Part shown: piece by piece, positions 12,222 to 21,488 of the stretch
Layout: each line of letters begins with the position of its first letter
Position numbering within the stretch: position 1 is the first letter of the stretch
Source of the DNA: Thozetella sp. PMI_491
Lineage: Eukaryota > Ascomycota > Sordariomycetes > Chaetosphaeriales > Chaetosphaeriaceae
Reading direction: 5' to 3'
Assembly: GCA_021432635.1 (NCBI GenBank)
Contig: MU270060.1
Coordinates: 310,001 to 374,000, forward strand
Length of the DNA stretch: 64,000 bases
Notes under the pieces: model-generated
The model's input: the letters and a program-made list of their open reading frames with translations, nothing else
Told to the model about the DNA's origin: nothing
Database searches by the model: none
Translations under genes and position numbers: made by a program

Positions 12222-12775
12222 TGTATCTGTTGGCCAACGGAGGTAGCACGGTCGGTGATGTAAGTATCTTGTATAACTAATTGTTGTTGCGTCGGTATCT
12301 CACTGCAACCCCGCTCAAGACGAGGACCGCCTGCAGCTGTACAAAATTTTGACCAGCAGACTGCGCAGCCAATAGCTGACAGACCTGGCACCCCGGCCCC
12401 ACCGTCCCCGTCATCGCGAGAGCGGTGCATGTGGCAGGCACAGCCTCGCAGGGCTTTTCGGATGGCTTGAGCGTAGTTAGAGTGATTTGCATTTTGTATA
12501 CCTAAGTTAGTAGTGCTAGGGCTGTAGAGTTGCAAAAAAGCCATGTCACGACTATTTTTCACGTGCAAGACAACAAACAGTCACAAGGTGAATGCTGGCC
12601 GTTGGAGAGCTTCCAAGGTCTAGGGCAGTTTATTCACTCTATCTTACTTTATTTACCAAAACATTTATTTGATCAATTTCCTCTCTTTCCGCGTACCTCG
12701 ACTCCCTTCTAACGAAACCGACGTCGTGGCTAGTTGATCCTCACTGAAGACGGGAACGTCTTCGACGGCTCAGCT
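12222..12775. other. Intergenic region between HET start and dioxygenase stop
   Basis: About 550 bp holding the HET promoter and the dioxygenase 3' flank. Minus-strand open frames here (for example 12492-12277) have no recognised similarity and no supporting splice structure. Confidence 0.45.
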
Positions 12776-14137
12776 CTACTTACAGGACTGCACCGATAAT
12801 TGAGCAGCCTCGAATGTCTCGTCTCGGGACTTCTTTAGGAACGGCATCAGCGCCGTGCCCCCAGCGCCCGTCAGCTCCGTCTCCGGCTGGCTTGGGACGG
12901 ACAAATTCGCACGATTCCCGCCCGAAGGATCCTGCATCTTCGACGGCAAGACGATATATCTCGCTACAATCTGTAGGTGCTTGTTGCGGAACTCGGTCAG
13001 CGCTTTGACGGCACACTGGTATACACGGCGGAGCTCATCGTGCCGCGCCGATCCTGAGGGCATCATGGCTACCTCTCGAATCCGGACATGTTCTGCGACA
13101 CTCTGCAGGAACCGACGGTGCGGGCCCGTCATGTACCCACGGACCTCTTCGTGGAATCCAAGGTGTCTTTGCTCGCCATACTCGAGCTGTGCGGCATGAT
13201 CACCGTGGGACCTGTGCTCAATGCCCAACACGATGTCTAGGAACTGCACGATGGGGCTCTGCCCATTGCTTCCACCTCTTAAACTTTGCCAACACCCTCC
13301 GCCATACCCATCGCTATAGAAAACACCATTGGGCAAGCCCGCTGCTGCCATGTTCATCCCTCCGGCCAGGAATGGTCGAAAGCCGAAGTAGAAAATCTTG
13401 GGGTCGCATCTCTCGTACATGCGCTCCAGGAGGCTGCCAAGCCGTTTGATGTAGGCCTCCGTTGCGGTTAGAAAATCTATTATGGCCGCGTTGTCGCTCG
13501 AGATGATAGCTTTTGACTGCCGCAGAAGCTGGTGAACGAGGCGGCTGCCTTCTGCTTCCATTGCTACCGACACCACATAGAGCCAAGCCTCGTCTCGAGT
13601 TCCGCTAAAAGTGTGGATTGCATCGAGGGTATCTAGATCTGTGAATCCGCATGAGGCGCTGAAAAATTCCACAAATTGAGCGAGGTATACGTTGCAATTG
13701 GTGGAAGCTCGAGACGGTTGGCAACCTCTAGGAGCGGGACAGCAACGGACGCGGGGAGGATCTGTCAGGGAATAAGCGAGGCTCAGAGAGGCAAGGTCAC
13801 GGTATCGACTCACTTCCGCGGCAGTTTCGCCTGCCCAGGTGTAAGCCGAGCCGAAAAATGCTAGTATCACATAGGCTCGTCTCCATTCCTCCCCGTCTCG
13901 AAGCTTATCCGTTATCAAAACAGGTAACTCATCTATATCTTTTCGAAGACTCCCAGACTGGATCAGAAGAGGTAGCAGCCGTATAAGGCTCTCCCATGGT
14001 GCATAATATTGATCCCGGAGAACTGTTAAAGGTTGAGTGGCTGGTAGAAAACCGTTGATCGTTACGGCCCCGTCCACAAGAAGACGCTTATCTATGGAGT
14101 CACTACATAGAAGGGGAAAGGCATCAAGTGAATCCAT
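12776..14137 (-). CDS. Indoleamine 2,3-dioxygenase with an apparent 1-bp frameshift
   Basis: Heme dioxygenase that opens the indole ring of tryptophan to N-formylkynurenine, entry step of the kynurenine route. Start ATG at 14137; exon 1 runs to 13814, then a 52-nt intron (GTGAGT...CTGACAG) and exon 2 from 13761. Family motifs: ILPASVAVPLLEVANRLELPP and TYTSLNLWNF at the exon 2 start, SGTRDEAWLYVVSVAMEA, then YFGFRPFLAGG (distal-pocket Phe/Arg), GVFYSDGYGGG and RGGSNGQSP. NKHLQIVARYI carries the expected proximal heme His, and the GTALMPFLKKSRDET ending is intact. Between LWNF and SASCGFTDLD the frame changes at the A5 tract 13662-13666 (minus strand T5); one more T would restore it. The alternative, a 32-nt intron, is too short and would delete a conserved motif. 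So this is either a recent null allele or an assembly error. About 450 residues if corrected. Confidence 0.85.
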   Translation of the reverse strand: MDSLDAFPLLCSDSIDKRLLVDGAVTINGFLPATQPLTVLRDQYYAPWESLIRLLPLLIQSGSLRKDIDELPVLITDKLRDGEEWRRAYVILAFFGSAYTWAGETAAEVSRYRDLASLSLAYSLTDPPRVRCCPAPRGCQPSRASTNCNVYLAQFVEFFSASCGFTDLDTLDAIHTFSGTRDEAWLYVVSVAMEAEGSRLVHQLLRQSKAIISSDNAAIIDFLTATEAYIKRLGSLLERMYERCDPKIFYFGFRPFLAGGMNMAAAGLPNGVFYSDGYGGGCWQSLRGGSNGQSPIVQFLDIVLGIEHRSHGDHAAQLEYGEQRHLGFHEEVRGYMTGPHRRFLQSVAEHVRIREVAMMPSGSARHDELRRVYQCAVKALTEFRNKHLQIVARYIVLPSKMQDPSGGNRANLSVPSQPETELTGAGGTALMPFLKKSRDETFEAAQLSVQSCK

Positions 14138-14690
14138 TGTGCCACCAAACAATATTATCCTTTGGAATTGAGAGTGAAAGTGCCTTGCCAATGAGCTAAG
14201 TTTATTGATAATGAGGAGTTGACTTGATAGCGCCTGGTTAGTGTATCTGCTTTATAAGACACGGTTAGCACCCGGCTATCTGTGGCAACACCGACTAATA
14301 AATATGCCTGTCGCATGACTGGTTATTCTAGGGCACAGTGGCGCTCACTTCTGACATCCATACTGGTTCAGTGATCCCGGAGTTTATCGCACATTGCACC
14401 ACACTATACTACATCAAGTCCTAGCATTACAAAGCAACCATGATCGTGGCTCGGAGCTAGAATACACTCTCGCATGAATACAGGGTAGTATTGCCACTAG
14501 AAGTGACAATGTGTGCAGCGAGCCGCGCAATCCTAGAGACAGCGCAGGTCAGAACCTTCTTGGCAGTTCGCTACGTATTCATAAATAGGCTCGGGTCCGA
14601 GTAGAGCCGACGAACAAAATATTCCTGCAGCAGTCTCAATATCATCCCCGATTCTTACATCCCATTATCTACTCCAGATTGGCTAGAAAT
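14138..14690. promoter_or_regulatory. Divergent promoter region of the dioxygenase-kynureninase pair
   Basis: 553 bp between two outward-facing starts of consecutive tryptophan-degradation genes, so co-regulation is plausible. No open frame of note and no unambiguous TATA or palindromic factor site was recognised; a run TTCATAAATAGGC at 14578-14590 could serve the kynureninase side. Confidence 0.5.
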
Positions 14691-16327
14691 ATGGATACGC
14701 TACTCCTGACAGCAGAGCTTCGAGCTGGTAGGCAGGCCAAGTTTCCGGCACACGCAAATACGCGTGACTACGCTCAAGGTCTGGATTTCCAAGATCATCT
14801 GGCGAGCCTAAGAAACAATTTCATTATTCCTACAAAAGGATCACTGAACAAAACGGCAGTCAGTGGTAGGTTGCACCTCTTCACCGCAGCTCTTCCGGGT
14901 TATTCTAAAGCTCTATCCGTCCTCGCAGGTAGCGTGTCTTCTTTTCCCTTAGCTCTCGGGAAACAGTCGGAAGAGCAAGGAACGAAAATTGACAATGAAT
15001 TACCTGCAATTTATTTCTGTGGCCACTCGCAAGGCCTCCAGCCTAAAACGATCAAGAGCTATCTCGATACGCAGCTCGACATCTGGCAGTCGATCGGAGT
15101 GTATGGGCACACTAAGACCCTGGCGGGGTCGCCTCTCGTAGCTTGGCAAGACCTGGCGGAGGTCTGCGCCGAAAAGAGTGCCCGGATCGTTGGAGCCCTC
15201 CCCAGCGAAGTCGCTATAATGAACAGCCTGACGGTCAATTTACATCTTATGATGGCGAGCTTCTACCGACCGACGGCGTTGAGACACAAGGTCATCATCG
15301 AGTGGCGGCCATTCCCGAGTGACTATGTGAGACTCAACCCTTGATACAGAGTCAATTTCCCCCTGAGAAGTGTACGCTGACTCACTCTCCGAAGTACGTA
15401 GTGGAGTCTCAGATCATCTGGCATGGACTGGATCCGCGGACGTCTATGATCAAAATCAAACCGGACGAGAATTTCTGCATATCGACGGATGAAGTGATCG
15501 CTACCATCGACCACCATGGGACGGATGTCGCTATGATTCTTCTTCCCGGCGTGCAATACTACAGCGGGCAGCTGTTCGATATTCCTCGCATCACTAAGCA
15601 CGCGCAGGAAAAGGGAATCCTTATAGGATGGGACCTCGCACATGCTGCAGGGAATGTGGAACTTAAGCTGCATGATTGGAACGTGGACTGGGCTGTCTGG
15701 TGCAACTACAAGTATCAAAACGCTTGTGCAGGAGCGACAGCCGCCGCGTTCGTGCATGAGAAACATGGACTTGTTGATACGAGCCACGGCACACCAGAAT
15801 TTCGACCCCGGCTTCGTGGGTGGTATGGCGGTGTCAAGTCGCTACGGTTAGATATGGACAATAACTTTGTCCCGACCGAGGGCGCCGGCGGATACCAGAT
15901 GTCGAGCCCTTCGGCCATCGACCTAGCTGGTGTACTGGCGGCCTTAAGCGTCTTTGACAAGACCAACATGGCGGCGCTCCGGTCCAAGTCGCTGCTTCTT
16001 ACGGCATATGCCGAATATTTGCTCAACAGGATCCTCGCCGATGAAGCCAGGCCGGAAGCGTCTTTCCGGATCATCACGCCTTGCAACCCCCTCGAGCGCG
16101 GCGCACAGCTGAGCGTGCGGGTGAAACCAGAGCTGCTTGACGCAGTCAGTGAGGCACTGGTGGATGCCGGGGTAGTGTGCGACAGGCGGAAGCCTGGAGT
16201 CATTCGGTTTTCACTCTCCCCGCTTTACAACACTTTTCAAGAGGCGTGGGAGTTCGTTGCAATCTGGAGACGTGTGATCCTAAAGCCGCTAGAGGGTGGA
16301 GACACGAACATAGCAGCGATACTTTAG
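14691..16327 (+). CDS. Kynureninase (L-kynurenine hydrolase), divergent
   Basis: PLP enzyme converting kynurenine to anthranilate and alanine (or 3-hydroxykynurenine to 3-hydroxyanthranilate). Exons 14691-14865, 14953-15326 and 15395-16327; intron 1 (87 nt, pyrimidine-rich end) is a multiple of three and could be retained, intron 2 is 68 nt. 493 residues, slightly longer than usual. Family segments: FPAHANTRDYAQGLDFQD near the start, MNSLTVNLHLMMASFYRPT, FPSDYYVVESQI rebuilt by splicing, PGVQYYSGQLFDI, GWDLAHAAGN (PLP-ring Asp near 263) and WCNYKYQNA (Schiff-base Lys near 289). Odd points: the normally strict CGNSLGLQPK is CGHSQGLQPK, and the loop after the Lys, usually Gly/Pro-rich, reads ACAGATAAAFVHE. 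The start ATG at 14691 gives the expected N terminus. This may be a specialised paralogue. Confidence 0.88.
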
Positions 16328-17476
16328 CCACCCGAGCGGGGTCTTCTTCTTAGTTCTAGCAAGGTGAATGAGCGATACATAGTGATCGGAACTTCCGTTC
16401 TTGGTCGGCTATCGGCGGATTTCTACAGCATCGAGAAATGGCAGTTCTCATGGGGCACATGCCCCCCTTTCTATCTGGCGAACACGAGCTACCCAAGCGA
16501 TGGATGACTGCATAATTTGCCCCACACATTACAGCGTAGCCTTTACCTTGGTTGACAAGCCGTTATATTTGATTTGGTAGGGTTTCTGTTCTTGTCAGTC
16601 ACGCTAGTGGCAACTCCCGTGAAGTAACCAAGACGCTAGGCCGGAGGTTGCATCCCGTCGTGGAAAATACGACCATTTGGGGTAACGGGGGGCCAAAGCG
16701 ACATCGGTGACTGTGGCGGGAGCGATCCGACTGCTTAGGACTTGCAGGACTCGTATGCGAATAGTCATTGCTTAATATATGCTTCACCGCCTGTGGTGGT
16801 GATTCGGATAGAACTCCGGCTTGGTATGTGTAACAAAGCGATGGGTGGGTTGCGGGAACTAGGCTGGCCCGGCACCAATGCCGTTATTGCAGTCGTATCT
16901 GCAACCCCCTAAAACTCCGAAAGGTTTTTTAAGAAGGTGGCGAGCATTTAATAGCATAAACTTCCTGGTGAGTTAGATGTTGGCTGGTGAAAACGCGGCT
17001 CTGGCGTCTCGGCGTTTGAAGCCACTCGCATAAAATGCAACCAAGGCGATGTTCGGCGTTTTTGCGTCATCGCACACCTATCAATGACGGCTGCTGTGCG
17101 TCAATATTGGGGCTTATTGACCGGCTCAGACATTTTATGATCTTCAGCCCAAGATGATACAGCCCCAGTTGGTCGAGTGCCTGGATGGCAAACGGAGATA
17201 AGTCCGTAGTACATACTTCTCAGGCTCAGCAGACGCAGATGTGTTTCAAGCGGCGAAAACAGCCTGACCTAGAAAAAGAAAGTCAAGGGGACAGTTATTA
17301 TTGTAATAAAGCTTAGAAGATGTGATAGCATTCTGTTGAGCAAGTGCCTTGCTGTCTGACTTGTATGGGCCATCACCAAAACAACAAGATACCAGGATGT
17401 GCTTTGCTTTACATGACGAATACCCACTGAAAACTCGCTGAAGGTAAACACTAGCAAACGGTTATTGAATTAAACT
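16328..17476. other. Intergenic region, no gene recognised
   Basis: About 1.15 kb. Short frames only, no domain or repeat seen. The last few hundred bases presumably serve the membrane-protein gene at 17477. Confidence 0.5.
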
Positions 17477-18916
17477 ATGGGGCAATTTACTAGCCTTACA
17501 GAAGAGACACCGCCATTGCCACAGCGAAGGAGAGTACTCACACCCGACCTCCTTCGCGGTCTTCTGATGGTGTTGATGGCCATAGACCACAATGCGCAGT
17601 TTTTGAGATCCTGGATGCACGGCGCCGGTCGCGTGAATGAAGAAGACAGTCTGCCCATCTACGAGTGGAATCACGACATTGCCTGGATCATCCGAATGCT
17701 CTCTCATCTTTGCCCATCTGGGTTTCTCTTTCTTATGGGAATGGCGATCCCTTACTTCGGAGAATCGCGGTGCAAGATCGGATGGTCCGCACCACGTATT
17801 ATCAAACACTTCCTTATCCGTGCCACCGTCCTCACACTGGTCTCAATTGCCTTTGGGCTCATCTATTCACATGGCCGGATCTGGTTTCTAAATGTTGTCA
17901 TGGTGGCTCTTGCCGTTAACTATTTTGTGGTTGGGCTCCTATGGACCGGGATATTTATCTCGGAACCTGCTCTTGTCCGATTCACATCCCGGTGGCTTCT
18001 CGAGTATCGAAAGATAATGTGCAACTATGAGCCAATGGAGCACGATCAGTCAAGAATACCGACGCTGGGGAAAGAAAGAGTCTTTCTAACTGCAAAATCA
18101 GCTACATGGCACACCTATAACCTTTTTCTCCTCTTTTTGGTGCTTCTCACCATCTCGTGGAATATTTGGCTGTCCCCAACCAACGAGCACTGCTCAAATG
18201 AGGCTGCTCCACTCACGCCCAGTAACAGCTTCTGGTCCTTCTGGTTCTATCCAATCATTACACCTGTTGTCCTCTCGATCTACCCTCCCTTGAGCTGGAC
18301 TTCGTTCGCGATCTCTGGCTTACTATACACCAGAATCGCATCTGCGAAGTCATTGCCTAGACTCAACACGGCGAAAAGAAACCTTACAGTTAGCCTCATC
18401 CTAGGCACTTTCTTCGTGGGAACTCGCATCTTCCATGTGGGAAACCTCTCAGAAGGATGTGTCCTGACGCCGGACCAGACATCTCATACGTCAGCAAACC
18501 CCTACTTGGCGTCTTCAAAGGCTTTCTTATACATCATTAAGTACCCGCCCGATGGGGCGTATTTCTGTTATACTACCGCGGGAAACTTTATTTTGTTGGC
18601 GCTCTTCGACCTGGTCCCGGAAGCATTCAGTCGGTCGTGGTTGAAGCCCATCTTGGTGTACGGAAACACCTCCCTCTTCTTCTATGTCGGGCACTTGCTC
18701 TTGTTGATGCTCCTGAGCCCGGTGCTGATTATTTTCTTTGGGCACAAGACCAGCTGGCTAGACGCGCATGACGGGCATAGCGATCCTGGTGTCGATAACA
18801 TGTGGTTGTTTTGGCTGAATTTGTTTCTCGTGATGTCTGTCATGTACCCACTATGTGTACGATATAGCTCCTTCAAGGGAGGAAAGAGTGCCGAGTCGAT
18901 ATGGCGCCTGTTTTAG
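17477..18916 (+). CDS. HGSNAT/DUF1624-like multi-pass membrane protein
   Basis: Single exon, 479 residues. The signature LTPDLLRGLLMVLMAIDHNAQ at residues about 22-42, followed by LSHLCPSGFLFLMGMAIPYFG near residue 78, is that of the heparan-alpha-glucosaminide N-acetyltransferase catalytic family (also called DUF1624, related to YeiB). In characterised members an acetyl group is moved across a membrane onto a sugar; the fungal substrate is not known. About nine to ten hydrophobic helices can be seen, the last ones around SLFFYVGHLLLLMLLSP and MWLFWLNLFLVMSVMYPLC. The start ATG at 17477 directly precedes the conserved cytosolic lead. Divergently placed 1.1 kb from kynureninase. No sign of damage. 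The specific activity is an inference. Confidence 0.8.
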   Translation: MGQFTSLTEETPPLPQRRRVLTPDLLRGLLMVLMAIDHNAQFLRSWMHGAGRVNEEDSLPIYEWNHDIAWIIRMLSHLCPSGFLFLMGMAIPYFGESRCKIGWSAPRIIKHFLIRATVLTLVSIAFGLIYSHGRIWFLNVVMVALAVNYFVVGLLWTGIFISEPALVRFTSRWLLEYRKIMCNYEPMEHDQSRIPTLGKERVFLTAKSATWHTYNLFLLFLVLLTISWNIWLSPTNEHCSNEAAPLTPSNSFWSFWFYPIITPVVLSIYPPLSWTSFAISGLLYTRIASAKSLPRLNTAKRNLTVSLILGTFFVGTRIFHVGNLSEGCVLTPDQTSHTSANPYLASSKAFLYIIKYPPDGAYFCYTTAGNFILLALFDLVPEAFSRSWLKPILVYGNTSLFFYVGHLLLLMLLSPVLIIFFGHKTSWLDAHDGHSDPGVDNMWLFWLNLFLVMSVMYPLCVRYSSFKGGKSAESIWRLF

Positions 18917-19574
18917 CTCCCCGAGGCAGGGGTGTGAAACGAAACCTCTCGTTCATCGCCGTTCGGTGCTCCACGATCTCGGCGCGAGCTTCAAAGTGGA
19001 ACTAGTAGATCGAAGATAAAGTTGTGTGTATCGCTTATCGGTGGGCCCAAAGTCAGTGCGTGACTGTGCTCTAGCTAGGGACAGTCAGAAGTGCGGGGAG
19101 ACTAGGCACTGCTCCCCGGCCTCGGCCCGGGCCTCATGGTGTTTTCTTGGCCGGAATGGCCATGACCCTATCTCGGACTTCCCCGTTTGCCTAGCCTCCC
19201 AAGGCCGAAACTCTTTGGCTTGCTGCTGTTGACTGCAGCTTCAATGTCCGTGGGTTACTAGGTGTATTATTTTAAGCCCGTGCTCGGATACTAAGCCTCT
19301 TTTCCGTAGGTCAACTAGTGACCTAGTCGATACAGACAACGCACGGAACCCGGTATTACCGGCGCTGAGAGCGGTCTGGGCAGCTCACAACCTCCCACTT
19401 CTCGTGGGTATAAGTAGAATCGCCAAGATGTCTGTTCATCCTGCACATTTCTTGTGGGGGACATCTAGAATTCTGCTGCTCTTATACATCCCAACTCCCT
19501 TTCTCCCCTCCTCGAGCTTTACATATACCCCAACGGACCGGCTTCCTTAGCAAGACTCCGTTGCAAACTTCACA
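18917..19574. promoter_or_regulatory. Upstream region of the peroxidase gene with a TATA-like element
   Basis: 658 bp. GTATAAGTA at 19408-19416 lies about 160 bp before the peroxidase ATG, followed by a pyrimidine-rich leader (CCCTTTCTCCCCTCCTCGAG around 19497-19516) typical of well-expressed fungal genes. No open frame of note. Confidence 0.5.
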
Positions 19575-20916
19575 ATGGTACCCAGCACCTTGCACGGCTG
19601 GCTTCTACTGTGCTTGCCAGCGTGTGTTGTGGGCTATCCGGGAATGCACAATGTTATCGGAAGTTTATCCTCTATAGCCAGCCGGCAAGTGGATATTCCT
19701 CCAGGAGAGCTCCTCGCCGATTTGCAGACGTTATCAGACGGTGACCTCTCCTCAGCCGGCAAGGCCATCAAAGCGATCCTTCTTATGGACCGGACAAACG
19801 GCATGCCTCAGGACCTGGGTGCAATGTACAACGCACCCGGGGCGGTCGACAGCTCCGAGTGCCGCGCCGACAAATGTTGTGTCTGGAAATACGTCGCCGA
19901 CGAGATGGCGGGTTCATTCAAAGAATCGAACGGTACATGCAACAGTCTCGCGCGGCAAGCCATTCGTTTTGGATTTCACGACGCGGGAACGTGGTCGAAG
20001 TCGGGTGGTGGAGGCGGTGCCGATGGATCCATCGTGCTCGCTGAAGAGTGGAAGCGGAAAGAAAACCAAGGGCTAGACGATATCGCGGCGCAGATGCAGT
20101 CCTGGTACAGCAAGTATCACGACAAAGGAGCCGGAATGGCCGATCTGATTCAGATGGCCGCCAACGTAGCGGTCGTGACATGCCCGCTCGGGCCGAGAGT
20201 ACGATCTTTTGTTGGCCGCAAAGACAGCTCCTCAGCCGCACCCGAAGGGCGGCTGCCTGATGTGAATTCGGATGCACCAACACTGATCTCGCTATTCGAG
20301 GACAAGACGATTGGCTTGCCGCAGCTCCTCAGTCTTGTTGGCGCGCATACGACGAGCCAGCAGCGCTTTGTAGACCCTTCAAAAGCCAACGCACCTCAGG
20401 ACAGCACCCCTGGGGTGTGGGATACTAACTTCTACCGAGAGACGATCAGCGACCAAACGCCGCCGGGTGTCTTCAAGTTTCAGAGCGATATTGCCCTTTC
20501 CCGCCACGACGCATCACAGCCTTTCTGGTCGCTCTTCGCCAGCCCGGGTGCGGGGCAGATGGCATGGAATAACGTGAGTCTCTCGATCGCGACGCACACA
20601 TTGACAAGTAGTCTACTTCGTTATAACGGGCTACGGGCTAACATGGCACGCATAGGCATATGCGGCGTCATACGTGCGCCTCAGCGTTCTTGGCGTCGAG
20701 CACATCAACGACCTTGTGGAGTGCACTGGGGTTCTGCCCATGGGCATCAAGCAGTTTGACATGGGCCTCAATAGTCCAGGAGGGCCAAGCGGGCCAGGCG
20801 GCCCGGGGGCAGGCCCGAATGGACCAAACGGGCCAAATGGGCCAAATGGGCCAAATGGGCCAAACGGGCCAAACGGGCCAAATGGACCAAATGGACTAAC
20901 CAGAGGGCGGCCTTAG
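19575..20916 (+). CDS. Secreted class II-type heme peroxidase with Gly-Pro-Asn tail
   Basis: Extracellular heme peroxidase of the ligninase superfamily (ascomycete class II-type). Exons 19575-20573 and 20656-20916 (82-nt intron) give 419 residues. Signal peptide: residues 1-20 (MVPSTLHGWLLLCLPACVVG). RQAIRFGFHDAGTWS has the distal Arg131 and His135; SLVGAHTTSQQRFVDP has the proximal His258; GGGGGADGSI after the distal His matches the Ca2+-site region. Cys residues at 96, 101, 102 and 122 fit the disulfide pattern. After splicing, NNAYAASYVRLSVLGVEHI and NDLVECTGVLPMGI close the domain. A tail of about 45 residues, rich in Gly, Pro and Asn with nine exact Gly-Pro-Asn triplets, follows; such a tail is not a normal part of the family. 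Substrate class (Mn, phenol, veratryl alcohol) cannot be decided here. Confidence 0.88.
20812..20892 (+). repeat. 9 x 9-bp coding repeat encoding (Gly-Pro-Asn)9
   Basis: Nine in-frame 9-bp units, mostly GGGCCAAAT or GGGCCAAAC, encode a collagen-like Gly-X-Y tract at the peroxidase C terminus. Variation is almost only at third codon positions (AAT/AAC, GGG/GGA/GGC). Length polymorphism by slippage is likely. Confidence 0.95.
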
Positions 20917-21488
20917 GGCAACCCTGGCTGTATGGAACTACTTCGGCGTTCTTCGGATTAGACATGTATACTAGATGCATTCATTAAGATAGGTGTAGAC
21001 CCTAGGAAAGGGTTGCTTTGCGCATTGCTCAATCTCTGGACGCTGTTGTGGTTACCTGTGATGAGACGCTGTCGCTACATGTCTTAATCCAGAATGTAGG
21101 TTGGGGGTTGGCGAACCCCTCTTGTGGCGGTGGCTTAATCGCCCATATCCATGGGTGCTGCCGGGGTCTGGTGATGAGCTGCGGCAGGTATTTGTCCGTC
21201 TCGCTAAATCTTACTGGGTACAGCTTACATGGCGACCCGGACTTTGCCCCGAGGAAGCTCCCGGGCCTGCATAATGACAGCTTCCACAGTTCCCCGGCAA
21301 TTCTATCCAACAACTTGCTAGCGATGCTCCGCCACTTGTTGTACCGATTGAGAGAGCCTCGGAGCTCAGCCTCCCCTCCCCTCCCATGCCCAGCAGTGCG
21401 CCCTTAAGATGAAGGGGTAAATGAAGAGAGACAACTTCTCTTATCTCATGCGCAGTCGAGGTATGGCTTTGGGGCATCGAAACTGGCC
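20917..21488. other. Intergenic region
   Basis: 572 bp between peroxidase and CorA-like gene. A frame at 21018-21407 is open but has no recognised similarity and no coding-like features. An upstream ATG at 21421 is out of frame with the CorA-like start. Confidence 0.45.

Noticed and set aside
13671-13761. Reading straight through the dioxygenase intron to keep one long frame
   Set aside because: The read-through text (VSRYRDLASLSL..., RGCQPSRASTNC) has no family similarity, while splicing the 52-nt GTGAGT...ACAG intron restores the conserved ILPASVAVPLLEV segment.
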